A DNA stretch of 10,127 bases from JAQGHB01 sp036384495 (GTDB taxonomy: Bacteria; Patescibacteriota; Saccharimonadia; Saccharimonadales; UBA4665), in contig DASVMD010000060.1 of assembly GCA_036384495.1 (NCBI GenBank), positions 1 through 10,127 of the forward strand. The letters run 5' to 3'. The notes under the pieces were generated by a model. It saw only the letters and a program-made list of their open reading frames with translations, was not told the origin of the DNA and searched no databases. Positions 4,744 to 10,127 of the stretch are shown here, piece by piece (the stretch's first letter is position 1; the number at the start of each line of letters is the position of its first letter). A program made the translations under genes and the position numbers.

Positions 4744-6933
4744 ATGTTTAGGAAAATTGCGCAGTTTTCGGTCAAGTTTCGGTGGTTTATTATTGTTTTT
4801 TGGATTGCGGCGATTCCGATCGTTACGGCGAACTTTCCGAGCATCAACGACGTTGCCAAGAATAATAACTCCGACTTTTTACCCAAAAACAGCCCGACTG
4901 ACGCGGCCACCAAGCTAGAGAACAAATTCCAGAACAAAGACACGGCCAGCACGGCGATTATCATCGCCTCGCGCGCAGACGGGCAGCTGACCGACGCCGA
5001 CAAAGCCTACATCGCAAAGGTTGAAGCGACCATTAAAAAGAATCATTCGGTGAGCGAAGTCAGAGACCAAGGCACGTCGGCCGACGGTCAGGCCGATCAG
5101 ATTGCCGTGGGGGTCAACGGCGACGCTTTTGGAGACAAGGCCTTTGATATCGTCAAAGATCTACGCCGCGAAATGAAACCCGCTGGACAGCCTGCCGGCC
5201 TGGAAGTGCACCTGACCGGTGACTTTGCAGCCAGCATCGATGCCGCCAACGCTCAGCAAAAAGGCCGTAATAACACCGAGGGCTACACGGTATTGCTGAT
5301 TTTGGTATTGCTCCTGGTGGTATTCCGCGCAATTTTGGCACCGATCGTAACCTTGATTCCAGCCGGTATCGCGCTAGCGATTTCGCAGCCGGTAATTGCT
5401 GAATCGACCAAAGCTGGCGTGCAAGTCGGCTTTATTACGCAAATCCTACTGATTGTGCTGATCTTGGGTGCAGGCACTGACTACGGGCTGTTCCTGGTGT
5501 TCCGGGTGCGCGAAGAAATGCGTAAGGGCAAGACGCCGAAAGAAGCGGTGGTGGATGCCCTGGCCCGCGTTGGCGAGTCAATCACCTTTTCTGCCGCTAC
5601 GGTTATCGCCGCGCTGCTTAGTCTGATGCTCGCCAGTTTTGGCATCTACAAAGGCCTGGGCCCTGCGCTGGCCATTGGGCTGGCGATTATGCTGCTAATT
5701 GCTCTTACTTTCCTGCCAGCTTTACTGGCCATCTTGGGCCGCGCCGTGTATTGGCCATCGAAAACCAAAATGCGCGAAACCAAGATTGGCATCTGGGGTC
5801 GTGTGGCAGATTCGGTTATTAAAAAGCCGGTTACTATGTTGGTGCTTGGTGCAGTGATTTTTGGCAGCTTATCCTTGGGCCTCATTGGCTATAAGGCGTC
5901 CGGCTTCGGCAGCCAATCGGCGCCAGCAAAAAGCGATTCTGATATTGGCCAGCAGGTCATGAAAAAGCACTTCCCCGCTACGCAGAGCAGCCCGCAACTG
6001 GTGCTGTTCCAGTTTAACCAGCCGGTTTGGGGCCATTTGGAGACATTGCAAAAAACACAGGCCGAACTGGCTTCCAGCGGCCAATTTAAGGCGATCAGCG
6101 GGCCGTTTAGCGCCAATGGCTTCAGTTTGACGCCGGAAGCCTTGCAGGCATTGCACGACAGTGGCAGCAACAGTCCGGCCCTGCAAGCGGTGCAACAATT
6201 TATTAGCAGTGATGGCACCACCGTACAGTTCTATGCCACACTCAAAGCCGCACCGAGCGGCACCGCCGAAGCTGCCAGTGCCGTACCAGCCGCCCGCGCT
6301 GCCATCGATAAGGTGGCCAGCAGCGTTGGCGCCACCCAGGGCAGCCTTTTCAGCGCCGACTCCGTAGCCTATGACGTCAATCATATCGCTAATAGCGACC
6401 TCAAAAAGATCATTCCAGTTGTACTGCTGATCATCTTGGTTCTGTTGGCAATTTTGCTTCGCAGCTTGGTTGCACCGTGGTACCTGATCATCACGGTTGG
6501 CTTGTCGTACGTCGCGTCGCTTGGTTTTGCCATGCTCGTATTCGTACACTGGGGTCATCAAGACGGCCTCTTCTTCATTCTGCCCTTCCTGATGTTCATT
6601 TTCTGTATGGCACTCGGCGAAGACTACAACATCCTGGTGATGAGCCGCATTCGCGAAGAGGCACACGGTAAGGTCACCATGAACGAAGACGTCACCAAAG
6701 CGATTGGCATTACTGGAACCACGGTAACTTCAGCTGGGCTTATCCTAGCTGGCACTTTCGCAGTGCTCGGTCTAGTAGGCGGTGACGAGTCAGTACAACA
6801 GATAGGTTATGGTATAGCCTTTGGCATCTTGCTGGATACGTTCTTTGTGCGCACCCTGCTGGTACCATCTATCGTGGCGCTGCTGGGCAAATGGAACTGG
6901 TGGCCAAGCAAGCTGTACCACGATACGAAGTAG
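4744..6933 (+). CDS. MMPL/RND-family membrane transporter
   Basis: This 729-residue protein has the two-fold MmpL/YdfJ layout: TM1 (about 13-34), a first extracytoplasmic domain (35-180), TM2-6 (about 181-345), TM7 (about 364-386), a second extracytoplasmic domain (387-555), then TM8-12. Both halves keep the Asp-Tyr pair used for proton relay in MmpL proteins: G-A-G-T-D-Y (D246, Y247) in TM4 and G-E-D-Y (D627, Y628) in TM10, each followed by an R-x-R-E-E loop. Such pumps export lipids or hydrophobic compounds using the proton gradient; the substrate here is unknown. The frame is open to 4678, but ATG 4744 is the start: GGAGG lies five bases upstream and the product then opens with the usual M-F-R-K-I. 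The gene follows marR on the same strand after 179 bp, so co-regulation is possible but not shown. Confidence 0.93.
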   Translation: MFRKIAQFSVKFRWFIIVFWIAAIPIVTANFPSINDVAKNNNSDFLPKNSPTDAATKLENKFQNKDTASTAIIIASRADGQLTDADKAYIAKVEATIKKNHSVSEVRDQGTSADGQADQIAVGVNGDAFGDKAFDIVKDLRREMKPAGQPAGLEVHLTGDFAASIDAANAQQKGRNNTEGYTVLLILVLLLVVFRAILAPIVTLIPAGIALAISQPVIAESTKAGVQVGFITQILLIVLILGAGTDYGLFLVFRVREEMRKGKTPKEAVVDALARVGESITFSAATVIAALLSLMLASFGIYKGLGPALAIGLAIMLLIALTFLPALLAILGRAVYWPSKTKMRETKIGIWGRVADSVIKKPVTMLVLGAVIFGSLSLGLIGYKASGFGSQSAPAKSDSDIGQQVMKKHFPATQSSPQLVLFQFNQPVWGHLETLQKTQAELASSGQFKAISGPFSANGFSLTPEALQALHDSGSNSPALQAVQQFISSDGTTVQFYATLKAAPSGTAEAASAVPAARAAIDKVASSVGATQGSLFSADSVAYDVNHIANSDLKKIIPVVLLIILVLLAILLRSLVAPWYLIITVGLSYVASLGFAMLVFVHWGHQDGLFFILPFLMFIFCMALGEDYNILVMSRIREEAHGKVTMNEDVTKAIGITGTTVTSAGLILAGTFAVLGLVGGDESVQQIGYGIAFGILLDTFFVRTLLVPSIVALLGKWNWWPSKLYHDTK

Positions 6934-6950
6934 CAATATCTTTCCACCTC

Positions 6951-6959
6951 TGTTAAAAT
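6951..6959 (+). promoter_or_regulatory. Extended -10 promoter of ychF, leaderless
   Basis: TGTTAAAAT is an extended -10 (TGn plus TAAAAT, 5 of 6). Seven bases after the last T of the box comes the A of the ATG at 6966, so the message would begin at the start codon. There is no Shine-Dalgarno sequence, and the -35 region is poor, as expected for an extended -10. Confidence 0.6.
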
Positions 6960-6965
6960 GAGTGC

Positions 6966-8042
6966 ATGAGTCTATCAATTGGGATTGTGGGCCTACCAAA
7001 CGTAGGCAAATCCACCCTGTTTAACGCCCTGACTGGCAGCAATATTCTGGCGGCCAATTACCCGTTTGCGACGATTGAGCCGAATACCGGGATTGTGCCT
7101 GTTCCAGACGAGCGACTGGCCAAGCTCGGCGAGTTGTACAATACGCAAAAGATCGTGCCGGCCACGGTGACCTTTGTGGATATTGCCGGTCTAGTGGCTG
7201 GTGCCTCCGAAGGCGAAGGGTTGGGCAATCAGTTTTTGAGCCATATTCGCAGCACGAACGCCATTGCGCAGGTGGTGCGAGCCTTTGATGACAGCGATGT
7301 GGTGCATGTCGATGAAGCGCACGATCCGTTGAAGGATATTGAAGTGATTAACACCGAGCTGGTGTTGGCCGACCTACAAACTGTTAGCAAGCGCCTGCCG
7401 CGGATCGAAAAAGAGGCGCGGGCTAATCCCAAATTAAAGCCTATGGTGGACGCCTACACTACCGTGAACACAATCTTAAATAACGGTGAACCACTCTGGA
7501 ATCACCCTGAAATTGACCGCGAACTGATTGCTGACTTGCAACTGCTCACCATGAAGCCGATCATCTATGTGTTCAACCTCGACGAAGCGGGCCTGGGAGA
7601 CAGTGCTAAGCAAGACGAGCTACGCAAACTAGTAGCACCAGCGCATAGCCTGTTCGTGTGCGCCAAGCTGGAAAGCGAGCTCAAAGACCTGGACGCTAGC
7701 GATGCCGCCGAGCTGCTGGAAAGCTACGGTCAGCACGAGTCAGGCTTGTTGCAACTCATCCATACTGCCTACGACACCTTGGGATTGCAGAGCTACCTGA
7801 CAGCCGGCGAAAAAGAAGTGCGCGCCTGGACGATCCCTAAAGGCGCCACCGCACCGCAAGCGGCGGGCGTGATTCATGGCGACTTCGAGCGTGGGTTTAT
7901 TGCTGCCGAAATAGTCAGCTACCCTGATTTGATTGCGGCCGGTTCACTCAGTGCTGCGCGCTCCGCCGGCAAGCTCCGCACCGAAGGCAAAACCTACGTG
8001 ATGCAACCCGAAGATATCGTAGAATTTCGATTTAACGTCTAG
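6966..8042 (+). CDS. ychF: Redox-regulated ATPase YchF (OLA1 family)
   Basis: This 358-residue cytoplasmic P-loop NTPase is close to the 363 residues of the E. coli protein. YchF/OLA1 is a nearly universal Obg-related protein that binds ribosomes and prefers ATP to GTP. The G1 loop G-L-P-N-V-G-K-S-T is at residues 9-17. The D-I-A-G-L-V segment of G3 starts at D72 and is followed by the family's G-x-G-L-G-N-x-F-L. The G4 position reads N-L-D-E (204-207) instead of N-K-x-D, the change tied to ATP use in this family. A TGS domain with D-F-E-R-G-F-I-A-A-E closes the protein. The N-terminus M-S-L-S-I-G-I-V-G-L-P fits the family exactly, which fixes the ATG at 6966. It starts 32 bp after the MMPL stop but has its own promoter, and its TAG lies three bases from the stop of the convergent PH-domain gene. 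Confidence 0.97.
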   Translation: MSLSIGIVGLPNVGKSTLFNALTGSNILAANYPFATIEPNTGIVPVPDERLAKLGELYNTQKIVPATVTFVDIAGLVAGASEGEGLGNQFLSHIRSTNAIAQVVRAFDDSDVVHVDEAHDPLKDIEVINTELVLADLQTVSKRLPRIEKEARANPKLKPMVDAYTTVNTILNNGEPLWNHPEIDRELIADLQLLTMKPIIYVFNLDEAGLGDSAKQDELRKLVAPAHSLFVCAKLESELKDLDASDAAELLESYGQHESGLLQLIHTAYDTLGLQSYLTAGEKEVRAWTIPKGATAPQAAGVIHGDFERGFIAAEIVSYPDLIAAGSLSAARSAGKLRTEGKTYVMQPEDIVEFRFNV

Positions 8043-8045
8043 CTT

Positions 8046-9050
8046 TTATTGGGTGGCCGGTATGGCCGTTTCGGCATCGCCAGACAAGCTGGCCTGACTA
8101 TGGGCGTGGAACGATGGGCGACCGAACTTGCGGTTGCGCAGCGCCATTGGCAGTTTTGAGTAGGCAATATTGAGCGGTGTTAGTTCTAGGGTATGCCCCG
8201 CAACCGAAATGAGCGGCTTAATCCGATGTAGCCCGTTCGTGGCAGCTTGGGCAGCTTCGACTGGCTCCACCTTTTGCGGCTCAGGCTGTTTGCCGAAAAC
8301 TTCTTCCATGCCGGCAGCGTATAATTCAGCCATCTGCGAGCTTTGGGAGTCAAGCTCCGGAGCAGGTTTCTGCTTGGGCTTTGCCGGCTCCGGTGCTTGG
8401 ACCGCGGCTGGCGGTGCATCAACCACACTCTGTTTATTCTGCGCCGCGTGGGCCGCGAGTAAGCTTTGCGCATAGAGGTAATCAGCCAACTCTTTGGGCG
8501 GCTTAACAGGCTCTGGCACAGCGACTTTGGCCTTGGACGCCTCCAGCTCCTCCTGCAGTTTTTGCTGCTGTTGGTGCTGAGCCACCAGGTAGGCCTGGAG
8601 CTGTTGATTGATCTGTTCCAGATGAGTACTTTGGTCTGCCTGCTGGCTAGACTGCTTTTGCTTAGCCTCGGCCATACAGTGCTGCACGTGAGTTATGAGT
8701 TTTCGGAGGCGCGGCTGATTATAACTCCTGAATTTAAGATTTTTAGAGCCCGCTGAAATGCTAATATGAGCGCCAAACAATCGGTGATTGTAGTCGATTT
8801 CGTTAATCATGTCGAAGCGGAGGTCTTCGACGGTTAGATAGTTGAGCGGCTTCTTGTCGATGAGAAGCACACGGAAGTTGGTGGAAACCAGCAGTGCAAA
8901 CCCGCCTTCGTAAATACCGTTTACGACTTCGTAGATTTCCTCGTCGGGCATCAAAATATGGGGTAGTTCCCTGGCCTCTGAGCGGCCCCAGCCGTGCAGG
9001 TTAAAATGAACTTTTTTGAGCTGCTGCTCGACTTCTTGTTTTTGGATCAT
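8046..9050 (-). CDS. PH-like domain protein with coiled coil, function unknown
   Basis: This 334-residue protein has no signal peptide or membrane helix. Residues about 32-122 look like a bacterial PH-type domain of the YokE kind: M-P-D-E-E-I-Y, then short beta strands including F-A-L-L-V-S-T-N-F-R-V-L-L-I-D and the I-S-I-S-A-G-S-K-N-L-K-F turn. Residues 127-175 are rich in Gln, Glu and Ala and likely form a coiled coil. Residues 176-275 are a Pro/Ala/Lys-rich linker, and the last 60 residues may form a small separate unit. PH-like domains commonly bind lipids or proteins, so a scaffold or stress role is conceivable but not shown. ATG 9050 has GGAGGG seven bases upstream (9058-9063). It is divergent from the CRP-like regulator gene with tandem CRP-type boxes between, so control by that regulator is likely. 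Confidence 0.85.
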   Translation of the reverse strand: MIQKQEVEQQLKKVHFNLHGWGRSEARELPHILMPDEEIYEVVNGIYEGGFALLVSTNFRVLLIDKKPLNYLTVEDLRFDMINEIDYNHRLFGAHISISAGSKNLKFRSYNQPRLRKLITHVQHCMAEAKQKQSSQQADQSTHLEQINQQLQAYLVAQHQQQQKLQEELEASKAKVAVPEPVKPPKELADYLYAQSLLAAHAAQNKQSVVDAPPAAVQAPEPAKPKQKPAPELDSQSSQMAELYAAGMEEVFGKQPEPQKVEPVEAAQAATNGLHRIKPLISVAGHTLELTPLNIAYSKLPMALRNRKFGRPSFHAHSQASLSGDAETAIPATQ

Positions 9051-9076
9051 TCTGCTACCCTCCGGTTAGTATCTTA

Positions 9077-9082
9077 ATCATA
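9077..9082 (-). promoter_or_regulatory. -10 box of the PH-domain gene
   Basis: On the minus strand TATGAT (5 of 6) predicts transcription from about 9070 and a 20-nt leader with GGAGGG. No -35 hexamer can be seen at 16-18 bp. Instead a CRP-type box is centred at -41.5, as in class II activated promoters. Confidence 0.55.
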
Positions 9083-9100
9083 GCGTAGACTTGCTGAGCG

Positions 9101-9122
9101 GAACGTGAAAATACTCACTTTT
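9101..9122. promoter_or_regulatory. CRP-type box 1 (proximal to PH-domain gene)
   Basis: CGTGA, six bases, TCACT (9104-9119) matches TGTGA-N6-TCACA at 8 of 10 positions with perfectly symmetric GTGA and TCAC cores. The flanks GAA and TTT also fit in 5 of 6 positions. Its centre is 41.5 bp upstream of the predicted start of the PH-domain gene. Confidence 0.55.
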
Positions 9123-9123
9123 G

Positions 9124-9145
9124 AAATGGGATTTTTGTCACATTT
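9124..9145. promoter_or_regulatory. CRP-type box 2 (near-consensus)
   Basis: TGGGA, six bases, TCACA (9127-9142) matches TGTGA-N6-TCACA at 9 of 10 positions, and the flanks AAA and TTT fit the E. coli CRP consensus completely. It is centred 23 bp from box 1, at about -64.5 for the PH-domain gene and -67.5 for the regulator's own gene. Confidence 0.65.
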
Positions 9146-9166
9146 TTCTGGATTTGTCATATTGTT

Positions 9167-9195
9167 TTGACTTTTTGAGGCAAGCGTATCATAAT
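9167..9195 (+). promoter_or_regulatory. Promoter of the CRP/FNR-family gene, leaderless
   Basis: TTGACT (9167-9172), a 17-bp spacer and CATAAT (9190-9195, 5 of 6) predict transcription starting at 9202, which is the A of the start codon. No Shine-Dalgarno sequence precedes the ATG. TTTGTCACAT (9134-9143) and TTTGTCATAT (9153-9162) form a direct repeat just upstream. Confidence 0.65.
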
Positions 9196-9201
9196 TAATA
9201 T

Positions 9202-9855
9202 ATGTTGGCTACGTTACAGCAAACAGCCGAACTGGTGGAACTGTTTAAGGTGCACGGCCTCAAGCAAACGTTCCGCAAAGGTGATTTCGTTATTCGTCCT
9301 GGAGATAGCCCTCAGGGCGTTTTTTATATCTATCAGGGACTGGTCAAAGCCTACGACATCACCAAATACAACGAAGAAAACCTGCTGATTATCCGCAAAG
9401 AAGACGAAGTGTTCCCGCTCATCTGGGGTCTGACCGGCCAGGAGCGCAGCGTCATTTACCAGGCACTGGCGCCAACGGTCACCTGGCAAATTTCCCGCCA
9501 GCAGTTTTTGGACCACATTGAGAGTAGCCCAGACGCCCTGGCGCCCATCCTTGATATGACCCTGGAAATGTACCGACTGCACAGCGAGCGCATCTTGAAT
9601 CTGGAATATCGCACGGTGCGCGAGCGGATTATTTCTTTTTTGATCACCATGAGCCAGCGTTTTGGCAAACAAACCGATAGCGGCCTACTGATCGAGGTGC
9701 CGCTGCGCCACCAGGATATCGCCAGCTCCGTTAATGCCACCCGCGAAACCACCAGCCGCGAGCTATCGGCGCTAGAACGAAAAGGTCTGCTTACCAACAA
9801 GCAATCTTTGATTGTTTTATGCGACCTGCCAGGTCTGCGCAAGCATCTCGACTAG
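9202..9855 (+). CDS. CRP/FNR-family transcriptional regulator
   Basis: This 217-residue protein has a cyclic-nucleotide-binding-like beta roll (about 15-115), a long dimerisation helix (about 116-150) and a C-terminal winged helix-turn-helix (about 165-217). The recognition helix reads A-T-R-E-T-T-S-R-E-L, so R181, E182 and R186 stand where R180, E181 and R185 of E. coli CRP touch the TGTGA half-site. A CRP-type DNA specificity is therefore expected, and two such boxes lie upstream. The beta roll lacks the canonical cAMP-binding Arg-Ser phosphate cassette as far as I can see, and the FNR-type N-terminal cysteine cluster is absent, so the signal sensed is unknown. ATG 9202 is the start because the promoter places the first base of the message there. 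Its TAG abuts the stop of the convergent next gene. Confidence 0.93.
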   Translation: MLATLQQTAELVELFKVHGLKQTFRKGDFVIRPGDSPQGVFYIYQGLVKAYDITKYNEENLLIIRKEDEVFPLIWGLTGQERSVIYQALAPTVTWQISRQQFLDHIESSPDALAPILDMTLEMYRLHSERILNLEYRTVRERIISFLITMSQRFGKQTDSGLLIEVPLRHQDIASSVNATRETTSRELSALERKGLLTNKQSLIVLCDLPGLRKHLD

Positions 9856-10127
9856 CTATTTCCAGTCGTGGACAAGTTGCTCGATGGTGCTGAGCACTAC
9901 TTGATGGCTCGGCACATCCTGCGTGTCGTAGTAGTGGTTAGTGTCGATGTAATCCTGAAGTACATTGAGGCAGTAGATGTCATCGGCCAGCACGTGCATG
10001 CGATCCACGGCCTGCACACTGGCGAACGGTGCCGCCACCACAAGCTTGCTGTAGGCGATAGGCTTTAAAAATTCGTTAGCCAGATCAAGCGGAAAGCCCG
10101 ATTTTAGCCCATCGGACACTAAAATTA
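9856..10127 (-). CDS. Phosphoribosyltransferase-like protein, C-terminal part (N-terminus outside window)
   Basis: The frame is open from the right edge to TAG at 9856 (90 codons), so the GTG at 10119 is not a start. The visible part begins I-L-V-S-D-G-L-K-S-G-F-P, which lines up with the PRPP-binding loop V-D-D-G-x-x-T-G-x-T of type I phosphoribosyltransferases. A helix, the strand L-V-V-A-A-P-F-A and then A-D-D-I-Y-C-L-N follow, as in the C-terminal half of predicted phosphoribosyltransferases (COG1926 type). The loop is degenerate: the first Asp is Ser and the Thr of T-G is Ser. It may bind PRPP poorly or do something else. The closing segment H-Y-Y-D-T-Q-D-V-P-S-H-Q-V also suits the family. 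The stop codon lies directly against that of the CRP-like gene. Confidence 0.7.
   Translation of the reverse strand, partial: ILVSDGLKSGFPLDLANEFLKPIAYSKLVVAAPFASVQAVDRMHVLADDIYCLNVLQDYIDTNHYYDTQDVPSHQVVLSTIEQLVHDWK

Noticed and set aside
4662..5003. Minus-strand frame of 113 codons with hydrophobic stretches over the start of the MMPL gene
   Set aside because: The hydrophobic runs mirror the coding strand of TM1 and the following domain. There is no ribosome binding site, and the frame differs from that of the antitoxin-like remnant.
5869..6666. Long minus-strand open frame of 265 codons inside the MMPL gene
   Set aside because: It lies wholly within a well-supported transporter gene, has low-complexity composition with no recognisable motif, and lacks a ribosome binding site. 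It is a shadow of the GC-rich coding frame.
8521..8680. CAG/CTG-rich stretch as a DNA repeat in the PH-domain gene
   Set aside because: The unevenly spaced Gln, Ala and Glu codons of a coiled coil explain it; there is no exact repeat unit.
9214..9672. Minus-strand frame of 152 codons inside the CRP-like gene
   Set aside because: It is antisense to a protein with intact beta-roll and helix-turn-helix motifs and has no ribosome binding site or family resemblance.
1..10127. CRISPR array, insertion sequence, tRNA or rRNA
   Set aside because: No regularly spaced repeats, transposase motifs, terminal inverted repeats or cloverleaf arms could be found by reading both strands.

Overview
The window looks like a stretch of a small-genome bacterium of about 50% GC, most likely Candidatus Saccharibacteria (TM7) or a relative. 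This is an inference from the gene mix, the compact packing, several starts with no ribosome binding site and the style of the membrane proteins; no rRNA or other marker is present. The standard genetic code fits, since no gene needs read-through of TGA. All nine stop codons that can be assigned are TAG (7) or TAA (2).

Layout. Bases 1-1200 (minus strand) are the first 400 codons of a secreted protein that runs off the left edge. Next come two small unrelated single-pass membrane proteins, transcribed away from each other (1298-1861 minus, 1994-2473 plus). A bidirectional terminator at 2504-2531 separates the second of them from a converging 14-TM drug efflux pump of the MFS DHA2/EmrB type (2548-4041 minus). 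The pump gene is divergent from a MarR-family regulator (4151-4564 plus), and their shared promoter holds overlapping palindromes. Next is an apparent remnant of an antitoxin-like gene (4561-4738 minus). An MMPL/RND-type transporter follows (4744-6933 plus), then the universal ATPase YchF/OLA1 (6966-8042 plus). YchF converges on a PH-domain/coiled-coil protein (8046-9050 minus), which is divergent from a CRP/FNR-family regulator (9202-9855 plus). The right edge holds the C-terminal part of a phosphoribosyltransferase-like protein (9856-10127 minus).

How the genes work together. Two regulatory units can be read from the DNA. In the first, the MarR protein probably represses itself and the adjacent pump through GTCAA/TTGAC half-sites at 4103-4123, which overlap the -35 boxes of both promoters. 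In the second, the CRP-like protein keeps the R-E-T-x-x-R recognition helix of CRP, and two CRP-type boxes lie in tandem at 9101-9122 and 9124-9145, between its gene and the PH-domain gene. The proximal box is centred 41.5 bp upstream of the start site predicted for the PH-domain gene, the classical class II activator position, and that promoter has no good -35. A weaker similar box lies at 1943-1958. The two transporters and the exported proteins point to a region concerned with the cell envelope and efflux.

Two modes of translation start are visible. The pump, MMPL, PH-domain and 1298-1861 genes have Shine-Dalgarno sequences. ychF and the CRP-like gene have -10 boxes placed so that transcription would begin on the A of the ATG, which means leaderless mRNAs. 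No tRNA, rRNA, CRISPR array, insertion sequence or prophage gene was seen.
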